Shown: piece by piece, positions 34,057 through 42,345 of the stretch | Layout: each line of letters starts with the position of its first letter | Position numbering within the stretch: the stretch's first letter is position 1 | From: Acinetobacter parvus DSM 16617 = CIP 108168 | GTDB lineage: Bacteria; Pseudomonadota; Gammaproteobacteria; Pseudomonadales; Moraxellaceae | DNA length: 64,000 bases | Assembly: GCF_000368025.1 (NCBI RefSeq) | Contig: NZ_KB849212.1 | Span: forward strand, 1,192,511 to 1,256,510 | Reading direction: 5' to 3' | The notes under the pieces: generated by a model | The model's input: the letters and a program-made list of their open reading frames with translations, nothing else | Told to the model about the DNA's origin: nothing | The model's database searches: none | Made by a program: the position numbers and the translations under genes

Positions 34057-35003
34057 TACGATGCTCCCAATGTATTACGAATAGCGACCACTTGATTTAC
34101 CGCCTGACGCAAATATCGCTTATTTACTGCTACATCCCCTGAAAGCGTGACTGGCGTTCCCGCAACATTAAATCTGGTTGGAGTATTTAAATTTGCATTA
34201 GCACCAATTGTTCCCGTAGAACGAGACAAAATGCCAATATCCATAGAAACAACGTTCAAATAGTTTTTTGAACAGGTATCTCCATCCGTTCGGGTGGCAC
34301 AAGCAGCACGAATAGTAGCCATTGCATCAATATAATCATCAATTGTCATATAGCGTAACTGACCCGCAGGATTTTTTACCCCTAAGCGTACTTTAAACGC
34401 ATCAACACGCTGCATAATTTGTTGTGCATTGTCATCTAAACCGACTAGCCCTGCATCATCATAATAAGCAGCATCACAGTACAATGAATATGAGGTCGGC
34501 TCACCTGTGACTTGTTGCGGACTTTCTGCCACATAATAACGTTGCACAATGGTTTTCGAGGACGCATTCGTCACCTGTACGCCTTCACAATTAAAAATCT
34601 CACTGCTTGCAGGGACATACTGGATCGTTAAACGATCACTTTTCCCAGTAGTGTTGTCAGTATCCTTATTTTGCAAAGTAACAAATTCAGCTTCTAAATT
34701 AGCTGGTGCTTGCAATGTACTTGGTAGATTTTCTTTTTTAAAAATAATCCCCGAACCTTTGTCATCATCATTCACCCTATGTGAAGAGGCAGTATTTAAA
34801 TTGGTATGACGCAGATCATGTGTGACTAAAGATAAACCAAAATTAGCATTTTGCTGCAACTCACTCATGCCAGACTGCAAATTCAAAGACCGCTGACTAC
34901 TTAAAAATACAGCCAATCCTGCGGCAACAATTAACAATCCTAATGCTAAAGCAATCATCAACTCCATGAGGGTGAAACCTGAGGTATATCGCTTATGAGC
35001 CAT
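34056..35003 (-). CDS. pilW: Type IV pilus minor pilin PilW (ComB-like)
   Basis: A 315-residue minor pilin. Leader MAHKRYTSG is followed by FTLMELMIALALGLLIVAAG, with Glu at +5. The start at 35003 is supported by GGAGG nine bases upstream; the longer frame to 35036 is not. The large C-terminal region has paired Cys (IFNCEGV, SLYCDAA, RAACATRT, DTCSKN). The 5' end overlaps the pilV 3' end by 11 bases. ComB is the A. baylyi counterpart, affecting competence and pilus formation. Confidence 0.88.
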   Translation of the reverse strand: MAHKRYTSGFTLMELMIALALGLLIVAAGLAVFLSSQRSLNLQSGMSELQQNANFGLSLVTHDLRHTNLNTASSHRVNDDDKGSGIIFKKENLPSTLQAPANLEAEFVTLQNKDTDNTTGKSDRLTIQYVPASSEIFNCEGVQVTNASSKTIVQRYYVAESPQQVTGEPTSYSLYCDAAYYDDAGLVGLDDNAQQIMQRVDAFKVRLGVKNPAGQLRYMTIDDYIDAMATIRAACATRTDGDTCSKNYLNVVSMDIGILSRSTGTIGANANLNTPTRFNVAGTPVTLSGDVAVNKRYLRQAVNQVVAIRNTLGAS

Positions 35004-35478
35004 AGTTATATACCTCCATGATGATGCATTTCGCATTTAGTACATAAGCCGCACCATTGGTGCAATCAGAACTACTTGTACCATTGGTCGCTGTTGTTCC
35101 TTCCCACGCGACATATATACATTTTCGAACTAAGGTAGACCCTTGACAATTAAGCACATCCATACTCATACCCAAGTCAGCTGCACGGCTGCTTACTTGT
35201 CTAAAATCGTATTTAGCCATATCTACAGGGTCGCAAAAATCAGTTGCGCAATCCGTGGTATCAGTATTCGCAACATAACCCGCCAGCCCATCCCGATTCA
35301 TACGCATCCGCTCCGCCAAATCTCGGGCAATATTGGTCGCCTGAACATTCATCGTCGCTTCGTTGCTAGCCGTGATGGCTCTAATCTGTAATGCCACAAA
35401 CCCCAATACAGCAATACTTAGAAGTACTAAAGCCACAAGCACCTCCACCAACCCAACTCCCGTTTGACGTTTCATCAT
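34993..35478 (-). CDS. pilV: Type IV pilus minor pilin PilV
   Basis: A 161-residue minor pilin with leader MMKRQTG and core VGLVEVLVALVLLSIAVLGF, Glu at +5. The family segment NIARDLAERMRMNRDGLAGY is clear. Paired Cys occur in TTDCATDFCDP, LNCQGS, RKCIYV and AKCIIM. It starts behind GGAAGGA and is the second gene of the operon. It is thought to form the tip-priming complex with PilW, PilX and PilY1. Confidence 0.9.
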   Translation of the reverse strand: MMKRQTGVGLVEVLVALVLLSIAVLGFVALQIRAITASNEATMNVQATNIARDLAERMRMNRDGLAGYVANTDTTDCATDFCDPVDMAKYDFRQVSSRAADLGMSMDVLNCQGSTLVRKCIYVAWEGTTATNGTSSSDCTNGAAYVLNAKCIIMEVYNYGS

Positions 35479-35496
35479 TTTTATTATTCCTTCCCC

Positions 35497-35928
35497 TCAA
35501 GTCGGACAACTTGTTGCTGCTTTATTGTAAACAACCGTTCCAACCTTTTGTACATACACATATGCTTTTAACGCAGCATCACTCCTGTGTTCAAAAATAA
35601 AGCACTGTCCGTTTGTAGAAACACTGGTCTGCCCCAAACGATTAAAAGTCACACTGCTATCCCCACTCGTTTTTGTGACATGCGTTGGCACCCAAGTTTT
35701 AAAAGGTGTTGCCACACTACTATCTAACGCTACGATCCGATCACTCTGTTTAAAAATCGCTTCTGATCTCGTTTCGCTCAATAAATCCACAAAATCACGG
35801 GTATCGCTTCGCAATTGATTACTCCGAACCATTTGGATAAAAGACGGAGCAGCCATCGTTGCAACAACTGCCAGCACAACAATCGTCACCATCAATTCTA
35901 TTAAGGTGAATCCCCGATTTTCCCCCAT
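35497..35928 (-). CDS. fimT: GspH/FimT-family minor pseudopilin
   Basis: A 143-residue pilin-like protein at the head of the minor pilin operon. Leader MGENRG is followed by FTLIELMVTIVVLAVVATMA with Glu at +5. The GspH/FimT domain shows SNQLRSDTRDFVDLLSETRS and paired Cys (GQCFIFE, TSCPT). FimT of related bacteria binds DNA, and FimU joins the tip complex. The two cannot be separated confidently here. It lies 18 bases upstream of pilV. Confidence 0.85.
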   Translation of the reverse strand: MGENRGFTLIELMVTIVVLAVVATMAAPSFIQMVRSNQLRSDTRDFVDLLSETRSEAIFKQSDRIVALDSSVATPFKTWVPTHVTKTSGDSSVTFNRLGQTSVSTNGQCFIFEHRSDAALKAYVYVQKVGTVVYNKAATSCPT

Positions 35929-36012
35929 CGCTTACACCCAACTCTTTTAAAATTCCTTACTCTATATTAAATTTATTTTTTACAGAACCAATACAAAGCA
36001 GATAAGAGTAAT

Positions 36013-36045
36013 AAAAAAACGGATGGAGTGTCGTCCATCCGTTTT
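36013..36045 (-). terminator. Terminator of ispH
   Basis: AAAACGGATGG and CCATCCGTTTT form a perfect 11-bp stem around AGTGTCGT. It lies just after the ispH stop on the minus strand and upstream of the pilin operon. Confidence 0.85.
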
Positions 36046-36068
36046 GAGTTCACATTTTTCTATACAAA

Positions 36069-37019
36069 TTAGGCCTGAATCACTTGTATCCGTAACTCTT
36101 TAGGTAGACTAAACGTAATATTTTCCTCTCGCCCTTGAAGCTCTTGCGGAGCGGTCGCACCCCAGTCTTGCAAACGCTGAATCACTTGTTTGATTAAAAT
36201 TTCAGGTGCAGATGCGCCAGCTGTCACACCAATTTTACTATCTGGCTTAAACCAATCTTTTTCAAGTTCATCTGCATTATCGACCAAATAAGCTGATTTA
36301 CCCATACGCTCAGCCAGTTCACGCAAACGATTTGAATTGGATGAGTTTGGCGAACCCACGACCAATACGACATCACATTTCTCCGCCAAGTCACGTACCG
36401 CATCCTGACGATTCTGTGTTGCATAACAGATATCATCTTTACGTGGTCCCTGAATCTTTGGAAACTTGGTTCTTAGGGCATCAATTACTTTGGCTGTATC
36501 ATCAATCGAGAGTGTGGTTTGAGTGACAAATGCAACTTTATGAGGATGCTCAACGACCAAAGCTTCAACATCCTGTTCATCTTCAACCAGATAAATCTTT
36601 CCACCACCAGATTTATCATATTGCCCCATTGTGCCTTCAACCTCAGGATGCCCCTCATGCCCGATCAGAATGGCTTCGGTGCCCTCACGCGCGTACTTGG
36701 TTACTTCAATATGAACCTTGGTGACAAGTGGGCAGGTTGCATCAAACACTTTTAAGCCACGGCGATCCGCCTCCTGCTGTACAGACTTGGAAACACCATG
36801 TGCACTAAAGATGACAATGGAATCATCAGGAACCTGATCAAGCTCATCTACAAAAACAGCACCTCTTTGACGTAAATCATCCACCACAAACTTGTTGTGC
36901 ACCACTTCATGTCGTACATAAATCGGTGGGTCAAAACATTCCAATGCACGATTGACGATGGCAATCGCACGGTCAACACCAGCACAAAAACCTCGTGGAT
37001 TGGCGAGTACAATTTCCAT
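36069..37019 (-). CDS. ispH: 4-hydroxy-3-methylbut-2-enyl diphosphate reductase
   Basis: Last enzyme of the MEP isoprenoid pathway, a [4Fe-4S] protein of 316 residues. The start at 37019 gives MEIVLANPRGFCAGVDRAI with the first cluster Cys and is preceded by AGGGGA. Other cluster Cys are in FDATCPLVTKVH and DDICYATQNRQ. Further motifs EVVHNKFVVDDLRQRGAVFV, IFSAHGVSK and GVTAGASAPE are typical. It is divergent from gmk, with 102 bases between the starts. Confidence 0.96.
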   Translation of the reverse strand: MEIVLANPRGFCAGVDRAIAIVNRALECFDPPIYVRHEVVHNKFVVDDLRQRGAVFVDELDQVPDDSIVIFSAHGVSKSVQQEADRRGLKVFDATCPLVTKVHIEVTKYAREGTEAILIGHEGHPEVEGTMGQYDKSGGGKIYLVEDEQDVEALVVEHPHKVAFVTQTTLSIDDTAKVIDALRTKFPKIQGPRKDDICYATQNRQDAVRDLAEKCDVVLVVGSPNSSNSNRLRELAERMGKSAYLVDNADELEKDWFKPDSKIGVTAGASAPEILIKQVIQRLQDWGATAPQELQGREENITFSLPKELRIQVIQA

Positions 37020-37121
37020 AACATCCCCTCTCATCATCTGAATATTTACGCCAAACTATTTCGTTTCATGGCACGCTACACTACAATAGCCAAGATATTT
37101 TATCATATCAGGAAAAATATC

Positions 37122-37745
37122 ATGTCGGGTCTATTGTTTGTCGTTTCTGCGGCATCAGGAACAGGCAAAACATCTCTCGTTAAAGCCCTACTCGATCGAG
37201 TCAGCAACTTGCATGTTTCTGTCTCACACACCACACGAAGCCAACGTCCTGGTGAGCTTGACGGTGTTCACTATCATTTTACTGATACTGAAACATTTTT
37301 GGCCCAAGTTGAACAGGGCGGTTTTATTGAGTATGCAGAAGTATTCGGAAATTATTATGGTACGTCTCAGGCTAAGGTAAAAGAACAATTACAACAAGGC
37401 CACGATGTATTACTCGAAATTGACTGGCAGGGTGCTGAACAGGTACGTCGGCTTTTCCCTGAATCAAAACAAATTTTTATCCTCCCTCCAACCCAGTACG
37501 ATTTAAGACAACGTCTTTCCAACCGTGGTACAGACTCAGTGGATGTGATTGAACATCGTCTAAGCTGTGCAGTGGAGGATATGCGTCATTTTGCCAATTT
37601 TGATTACGTGATTATCAATGACGATTTTAACAAGGCCGTTCATGATTTAGAGGCGATCATCACTGCCAACCGCTTGGTCACCACACAGCAAAGCGCTCGC
37701 CACCAACAACTCATCGCAAACTTGATTACGCTTAATCGCGACTGA
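37122..37745 (+). CDS. gmk: Guanylate kinase
   Basis: Phosphorylates GMP and dGMP. The 207-residue enzyme starts MSGLLFVVSAASGTGKTSLV with the P-loop. GMP-binding residues lie in VSVSHTTRSQRPGELDGVHY and FIEYAEVFGNYYGTS. The lid and base segments LEIDWQGAEQVRRLFP and IFILPPTQYDLRQRLSNRG follow. The true ATG is at 37122 behind AGGA; the open frame extends upstream without family support. It precedes rpoZ and spoT, the same gene order as in E. coli. Confidence 0.96.
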   Translation: MSGLLFVVSAASGTGKTSLVKALLDRVSNLHVSVSHTTRSQRPGELDGVHYHFTDTETFLAQVEQGGFIEYAEVFGNYYGTSQAKVKEQLQQGHDVLLEIDWQGAEQVRRLFPESKQIFILPPTQYDLRQRLSNRGTDSVDVIEHRLSCAVEDMRHFANFDYVIINDDFNKAVHDLEAIITANRLVTTQQSARHQQLIANLITLNRD

Positions 37746-37831
37746 CTTTAATCGGGAATGGCTTGAGTCTTGCATAAAAGCCTTTTATACTACTCAGTCT
37801 TTTAAATTGTGATGTTCAGACGAGACAACTT

Positions 37832-38110
37832 ATGGCACGTGTAACCGTTGAAGATTGTTTAGACCATGTAGATAACCGCTTCGAGTTGGTACTGGTGGCG
37901 AGTAAACGTGCACGTCAATTGGCACGTCAAGGTATCGAACCAACTGTAGAATGGGATAATGACAAACCAACCGTGGTTGCATTACGTGAAATCGCAGTGG
38001 GTCATGTCACTAAAGAGATTCTAAAACAACGCGACCAAGACTATCAGACTTCAAACCTTGATATGGTATTGTCTACAAATTCATTAAATTTAGAAGGCTT
38101 CACTTTCTAA
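37832..38110 (+). CDS. rpoZ: RNA polymerase omega subunit
   Basis: Small subunit (92 residues) that helps assemble RNA polymerase and carries part of a ppGpp site in proteobacteria. Conserved segments are MARVTVEDCLDHVDNRFELV, LVASKRARQLARQG and KPTVVALREIAVGHVT. It lies between gmk and spoT. A terminator follows. Confidence 0.95.
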   Translation: MARVTVEDCLDHVDNRFELVLVASKRARQLARQGIEPTVEWDNDKPTVVALREIAVGHVTKEILKQRDQDYQTSNLDMVLSTNSLNLEGFTF

Positions 38111-38128
38111 AACGAATTTGCTTTGCAT

Positions 38129-38161
38129 AAAGCCCACTGTGAATACACTGGGCTTTTTTGT
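38129..38161 (+). terminator. Terminator of gmk-rpoZ
   Basis: AAGCCCA and TGGGCTT, with inner TGT/ACA pairing, form a stem followed by TTTTTTG. It separates rpoZ from spoT, so spoT probably has its own promoter in 38162-38316. Confidence 0.8.
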
Positions 38162-38316
38162 TTTGAAAAAAACTGCTTTATATATTGATAAAAGCAATAT
38201 GCTTCATTGGAAAAATCTACGAGTTTTTATAATGAACAAATTGACAAGTTTCACAATATGCTTTTCATTAGAGACTAGTGTCATTTTATTCTAATTCATA
38301 TCAAAAAAGGTGTTTT

Positions 38317-40425
38317 ATGCCAGGCGAAGAGGTCAGCCAAGCCAAGCAACAACTCAAGGTCATTATTGAAGCCTATCTTAAGGATAGTGATGTTCAACAC
38401 GTGCTTGCTGCCTGTGATTTTGCCGATTTAGCGCATAGTGGCATCACCCGTAAAAGTGGAGAACCCTACGTTCTGCATCCGATTGCTGTCAGCTGTATTC
38501 TGGCACATATGCGTCTTGATGCGGATACGCTCATGGCAGCCTTGTTACATGATGTGATTGAAGACACGGAATTCTCCAAAGAAGAAATTGGCCAGAAGTT
38601 TGGGACTGTGGTTGCGGAACTAGTTGATGGTGTAACCAAGCTCAGCCATTCCAGTGACAAGGAATATAACAAGGCAGCCTCTTTTCGAAAAATTCTGCAA
38701 GCCACCTTACAGGACCCACGTGTCATTATTATTAAACTCGCCGATCGTTATCATAATATGACCACATTGGGTGCGTTGCGCCCAGACAAGCGCGCACGCA
38801 TTGCACAGGAAACCTTTGATATTTTTGTACCAATGGCTCGCCTTGTCGGTATGAATGAAATGGCGGACAATCTGGAACATCTGTGTTATCAGAATCTTGA
38901 TCTGGACATGTTTAATGATGTGCAAACCGCATTGCTGGAAACCAAGCCTAAACGCTGTGAATATCAGGCGGTATGGGAACAGAAACTGACTGACCTATTA
39001 AAAATCCATGACATCAAGGGTCGTATTAAAAAGAAAAATAACAATATTGAGCTGTTACGCCACTTTGTAAAAAATGAGATTGACCTAAATGAACTTAGTC
39101 ATAGCCATGCCTTTGAAATTATTTTACAAAGTATTGCGGACTGTGACCGTCTGGTGGAGGCGCTAAAAGACAACTTTCAGGTTCTACAATATGAAGACCA
39201 TATTCGCCGCCCTTTACCTGGTGGCAACCAGTCTTTAATGATCAAACTGAAAGGTGAAAAAACCACCCTTTCATTGACCATCCAGACTGAACTGATGCGT
39301 AAAGCAGCTCGCTTTGGCTTGGTACTGGGGGAAAATGCACCTCAGGCCTGCCGTTCAGCCATTCAGGCTTCTATGCAAAATCTCAATACCTTAATTGATA
39401 GTGACTGTGCCAAAACCACATTTAGCGATTTGCTGGATTATCTGCATCAGGAAAAAATCTGGGTTTACACACCACATGGGCAATTGCATGAACTACCTCA
39501 AGGTGCGACTGTGGTGGACTTTGCCTATTCTGCTAGCCTGTTTCTGGGTAACCATGCGGTAGGTGCTAAGGTTGATGGTGAAATTCGCCCCCTCTCCACT
39601 CCCCTGCATAGTGGTCAGGTTATCGAAATTATTACCGATGTACTGGCAACCCCAAACCCTGACTGGCTGAGTTTTATTAACACCCAGAAAGCACGTCGTG
39701 CCTTGCAAAACATGCTAAGAGAACAGGATATTGACGAACAGCGTCTGGTTGGTCAACAGGCGCTCAATCGTGCTTTAAAACTGTTTCACCGCTCAATTGA
39801 TGACCTTTCCCAAACTGACTGGATTAATGTTCTAGAATGGCGACATTTGAGCAGTAAAGACACCCTATTTGAACAAATTGCGGTGGGTGACCTATTGCCC
39901 CAACTCGTCGCAAACCATCTATTTTCACAGGATTACCATTCACAGCATCATGAAGCATCTGACCGCTTGATCCTGGGTACAGAAGGGGTTGATGTCAAAT
40001 ATGCACACTGTTGCAATCCCGTGTTGGGTGACCCGATTCAGGGACATTTATCTCGACGTGGCTTGATTGTGCATCGATCGCGCTGTCGTAATTTACTGCA
40101 TGAACAACAACTGCATCCAGAAAATATCATGCCGCTGCATTGGCAGTCTGAAGAAGTGGATGATGTACGTTTCAGTGCCTATCTCTGCATCCATATGATC
40201 ATGAATGATGAACAGATTTCAGAGTTGATCTACCAATGCCGTAAAGCCAAAATCGGGGTGGAAACAGTCGATTCCCATGATCAAAAAACCTACGTGAATA
40301 TTGTGGTCAGCAACCGTAAACAGATTGCTCAAATCATTCGTGATCTACGCATGCATTTTGGCTTTCCACGTATTGAACGCCTAAATATGCCTATTGTTCA
40401 GGCTGATGTTGCCAAAGTCGGCTAA
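38317..40425 (+). CDS. spoT: SpoT-type (p)ppGpp hydrolase with degenerate synthetase domain
   Basis: Long RelA/SpoT homologue of 702 residues. The N-terminal HD hydrolase domain looks intact: YVLHPIAVSCILAHM, LMAALLHDVIEDTEFSKEEI, KLADRYHNMTTLGALRPDKR. In the synthetase region the E. coli AFRVIV, KDYI and GYQSLHT elements are replaced by AFEIIL, EDHI and GNQSLMI, so synthesis should be lost. The TGS domain (IWVYTPHGQLHELPQGATVV), the zinc-finger-like CCNPVLGDPI, and a C-terminal ACT domain follow. This agrees with reports that Acinetobacter SpoT is hydrolase-only. The ATG at 38317 is preceded by AAAAGG; the longer frame is not supported. Confidence 0.93.
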   Translation: MPGEEVSQAKQQLKVIIEAYLKDSDVQHVLAACDFADLAHSGITRKSGEPYVLHPIAVSCILAHMRLDADTLMAALLHDVIEDTEFSKEEIGQKFGTVVAELVDGVTKLSHSSDKEYNKAASFRKILQATLQDPRVIIIKLADRYHNMTTLGALRPDKRARIAQETFDIFVPMARLVGMNEMADNLEHLCYQNLDLDMFNDVQTALLETKPKRCEYQAVWEQKLTDLLKIHDIKGRIKKKNNNIELLRHFVKNEIDLNELSHSHAFEIILQSIADCDRLVEALKDNFQVLQYEDHIRRPLPGGNQSLMIKLKGEKTTLSLTIQTELMRKAARFGLVLGENAPQACRSAIQASMQNLNTLIDSDCAKTTFSDLLDYLHQEKIWVYTPHGQLHELPQGATVVDFAYSASLFLGNHAVGAKVDGEIRPLSTPLHSGQVIEIITDVLATPNPDWLSFINTQKARRALQNMLREQDIDEQRLVGQQALNRALKLFHRSIDDLSQTDWINVLEWRHLSSKDTLFEQIAVGDLLPQLVANHLFSQDYHSQHHEASDRLILGTEGVDVKYAHCCNPVLGDPIQGHLSRRGLIVHRSRCRNLLHEQQLHPENIMPLHWQSEEVDDVRFSAYLCIHMIMNDEQISELIYQCRKAKIGVETVDSHDQKTYVNIVVSNRKQIAQIIRDLRMHFGFPRIERLNMPIVQADVAKVG

Positions 40426-40588
40426 AGTATTTCCAGGCAAACATATACTAGAAAAATATTGAAGCTGATTTGCCAAAATAAAAATTTAAAAACAATAACG
40501 ACTACACAGTATTCAGCAGTTTCGCACCTATAGTTTTGTGTTAAAGTCACAGGGTTACAAGATAGAAAAAATGACATAGGAGAGCTTA

Positions 40589-40978
40589 ATGCCACGTCAA
40601 GTTATTCATACTGAACACGCCCCTGCTGCTATTGGAACATATTCTCAGGCAATTCTGGTTGGCAATACGCTCTACCTTTCAGGACAGATTGGTTTAGACC
40701 CGTACAGTATGGAACTTGTAGAAGGGATTGAAGCCCAGATTCGCCGAGTATTTGACAACCTTAAAGCGGTCTGTGCTGCTGCGGGCGGAAGTCTGGCAGA
40801 CATTGCCAAACTGAATATTTTCCTGACAGATCTTTCCCACTTTCAACTTGTAAACCAGATCATGGGTGAATATTTTGCTCAACCCTATCCAGCTCGTGCA
40901 GCATTGGGTGTCGCAAGCCTACCTAAAGGTGCACTAGTCGAAATGGATGGTATTGTTATTATTCCAACACAGAATTAA
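40589..40978 (+). CDS. ridA: RidA-family reactive intermediate deaminase
   Basis: A 129-residue RidA/YjgF protein, which hydrolyses reactive enamine/imine intermediates made by PLP enzymes. Family segments are IGTYSQAILVGNTLYLSGQI, the DNLKAVCAAAGGSLADIAKL helix, and YPARAALGVASLPKGALVEM, which contains the catalytic Arg. GGAG precedes the ATG. It follows spoT by 163 bases, an order also seen in E. coli-like genomes with a ridA-type gene near spoT. A terminator follows. Confidence 0.92.
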   Translation: MPRQVIHTEHAPAAIGTYSQAILVGNTLYLSGQIGLDPYSMELVEGIEAQIRRVFDNLKAVCAAAGGSLADIAKLNIFLTDLSHFQLVNQIMGEYFAQPYPARAALGVASLPKGALVEMDGIVIIPTQN

Positions 40979-41010
40979 ATGCTATATTTATCAAATAGAT
41001 AAAATAAAGA

Positions 41011-41042
41011 AAAAATACCACCGATCAGGTGGTATTTTTTTA
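41011..41042 (+). terminator. Terminator of ridA
   Basis: AAAAATACCACC and GGTGGTATTTTTT pair around GATCA, with T-runs on both strands. Confidence 0.85.
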
Positions 41043-41095
41043 TTCAAATTCCCAATGATAATAATCCCACTTCCAGAATGAAATTCATTGACAAA

Positions 41096-41125
41096 CAATA
41101 ATAATTATCAATAATAACAATTATC
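41096..41125 (+). promoter_or_regulatory. Candidate Fur box upstream of bfd
   Basis: Repeated NATAAT/ATTATC-type hexamers (AATAATAATTATCAATAAT and AACAATTATC) resemble the Fur consensus GATAATGATAATCATTATC. A further match, AATGATAATAATC, lies at 41054-41066. The bfd start is 26 bases downstream. Iron repression of bfd is known in other gammaproteobacteria. Confidence 0.55.
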
Positions 41126-41150
41126 GCATTTGTATTTGTGGATCACTCCC

Positions 41151-41345
41151 ATGTATGTCTGTTTATGCCGTGGAATCACAGACCAAGATATCAAGGACGC
41201 CGTTGCAAATGGCGCTGAAAGCTATCGTGAAATTCGTGATTTACTCGACTTAGGCACCTGCTGTGGTCGCTGTGCTCCAGAAGCTCGCAACATCATCAGT
41301 GATGAGCTTGCTGAAATTGCCGCACGTATTTCTGTTGCTGCTTGA
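41151..41345 (+). CDS. bfd: Bacterioferritin-associated ferredoxin
   Basis: A 64-residue [2Fe-2S] protein that passes electrons to bacterioferritin so that stored iron can be released. The four cluster Cys are in MYVCLCRG and GTCCGRCAPE, the Bfd pattern CxC...CxxC. The ATG at 41151 gives the conserved start; the longer frame to 41130 does not. The stop codon lies within the end sequence of the structured IS200/IS605-like element that follows directly. bfr lies on the same strand beyond that element. Confidence 0.93.
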   Translation: MYVCLCRGITDQDIKDAVANGAESYREIRDLLDLGTCCGRCAPEARNIISDELAEIAARISVAA

Positions 41346-41672
41346 CATCCTCCCCGACCTAAAGGACGGGGATTCCTACTGCTAGATGGCAATGTCCTGC
41401 CACGAAACAGATACTATAGTTCTCTGCTTCTTATTCCAATGTAGTCCTACCTTTCGGATTGCAAAGAGTGCACGGATTACAATGGGGAAAACTGTTTTTT
41501 TTCGTGTTGTATCAGTCTGCTGACTAAAAATATACAACGTAATTATCATAGCACATGGATTACTAGATTCAAATGTTTTTAGCAATCCTAGCCAATCCCC
41601 AAAAGGGGGACTAGCGGATTGCAGCCTTATATCCTCGGGCTAAACCCCGAGGTTTTACGGCTATTCGGATAA
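41342..41672 (-). mobile_element. IS200/IS605-like remnant without an intact tnpB
   Basis: Both ends carry strong hairpins. On the bfd side CCCCGACC/GGACGGGG (41352-41371) lies in a sequence whose complement reads CCCCGTCCTTTAGGTCGGGG, typical of the right ends of TnpB-type elements. On the other side are CCTCGGG/CCCCGAGG (41633-41652) and a larger structure GCAATCC...GGATTGC (about 41582-41622). The interior of about 200 bases has no transposase or nuclease domain. It looks like an internally deleted or palindrome-associated element reading on the minus strand. Exact ends are uncertain by some ten bases. Confidence 0.6.
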
Positions 41673-41810
41673 AAATCATAATAATATCAGGACATTTTTG
41701 ATTGTGATTTTCATTTGCTGTTCTATAAACCACTCGCCAGATCATTATTTGTTGATTAAAATCATATAAATTGCCTCAATAAAGGCATGGGTGTTTTTGG
41801 AGCAAGGGCA

Positions 41811-42275
41811 ATGAAAGGCAATCGTGAAGTCATTAATCAACTGAATCAGGTGCTTTATCACCATTTAACTGCAATCAATCAATATTTTTTACATTCCCGC
41901 ATGTTTAATGATTGGGGAATCTCACAATTGGGTTCAGCCGAATATAAAGAGTCCATTCGCCAAATGAAGCATGCGGACAAGATTATTGAACGTATCTTAT
42001 TTTTAGAGGGATTACCGAATCTACAACACCTCGGCAAGCTCTATATTGGTCAGCATACCGAGGAAGTTCTGAATTGTGACATTCGCAAGGTTAAGGAAAA
42101 TATAGCCGCAATTAAACAGGCGGTTGAACTTGCAGAAGCTCAACAGGACTATGTGACCCGTGACTTGGTACAGGAAATCCTAGAAAAAGAAGAAGAATAT
42201 TGGGATTGGCTCGATACCCAACTCGACCTCATTGAAAATGTTGGCATTGAAAACTATATCCAAAGCCAGATTTAA
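41811..42275 (+). CDS. bfr: Bacterioferritin, haem-type subunit with degenerate ferroxidase site
   Basis: A 154-residue bacterioferritin that aligns without gaps to E. coli Bfr over its first 150 residues. The haem ligand Met52 is kept (RQMKHADKIIERIL). Of the six diiron ligands, Glu18 is His, Glu51 is Gln, Glu94 is Val and His130 is Tyr; only His54 and Glu127 remain. It should therefore bind haem but lack ferroxidase activity, like the alpha-type subunits that coassemble with a second Bfr in Neisseria or Pseudomonas. That partner is not in the window. The ATG at 41811 follows GGAG with good spacing; the ATG at 41787 is not supported. Confidence 0.92.
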   Translation: MKGNREVINQLNQVLYHHLTAINQYFLHSRMFNDWGISQLGSAEYKESIRQMKHADKIIERILFLEGLPNLQHLGKLYIGQHTEEVLNCDIRKVKENIAAIKQAVELAEAQQDYVTRDLVQEILEKEEEYWDWLDTQLDLIENVGIENYIQSQI

Positions 42276-42281
42276 ACAGTC

Positions 42282-42327
42282 AGTTTCAGGCTGAAGCCGA
42301 AATAATCTTTGCTTTCAGCCTAAAACT
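42282..42327. terminator. Inverted repeat between convergent bfr and pglL
   Basis: AGTTTCAGGCTGAA and TTTCAGCCTAAAACT pair across an 18-base loop between the two convergent genes. T-runs are short. Confidence 0.5.
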
Positions 42328-42345
42328 AAACTTAGGTAGAGGCTG

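Noticed and set aside
36897..37121. 75-residue upstream extension of guanylate kinase
   Set aside because: It would overlap ispH on the other strand and the divergent promoter region. The conserved start is at 37122.
41382..41585. 67-codon minus-strand frame inside the IS200/IS605-like remnant
   Set aside because: It has no TnpA or TnpB motifs and overlaps hairpin-rich end sequence, so it is treated as non-coding.
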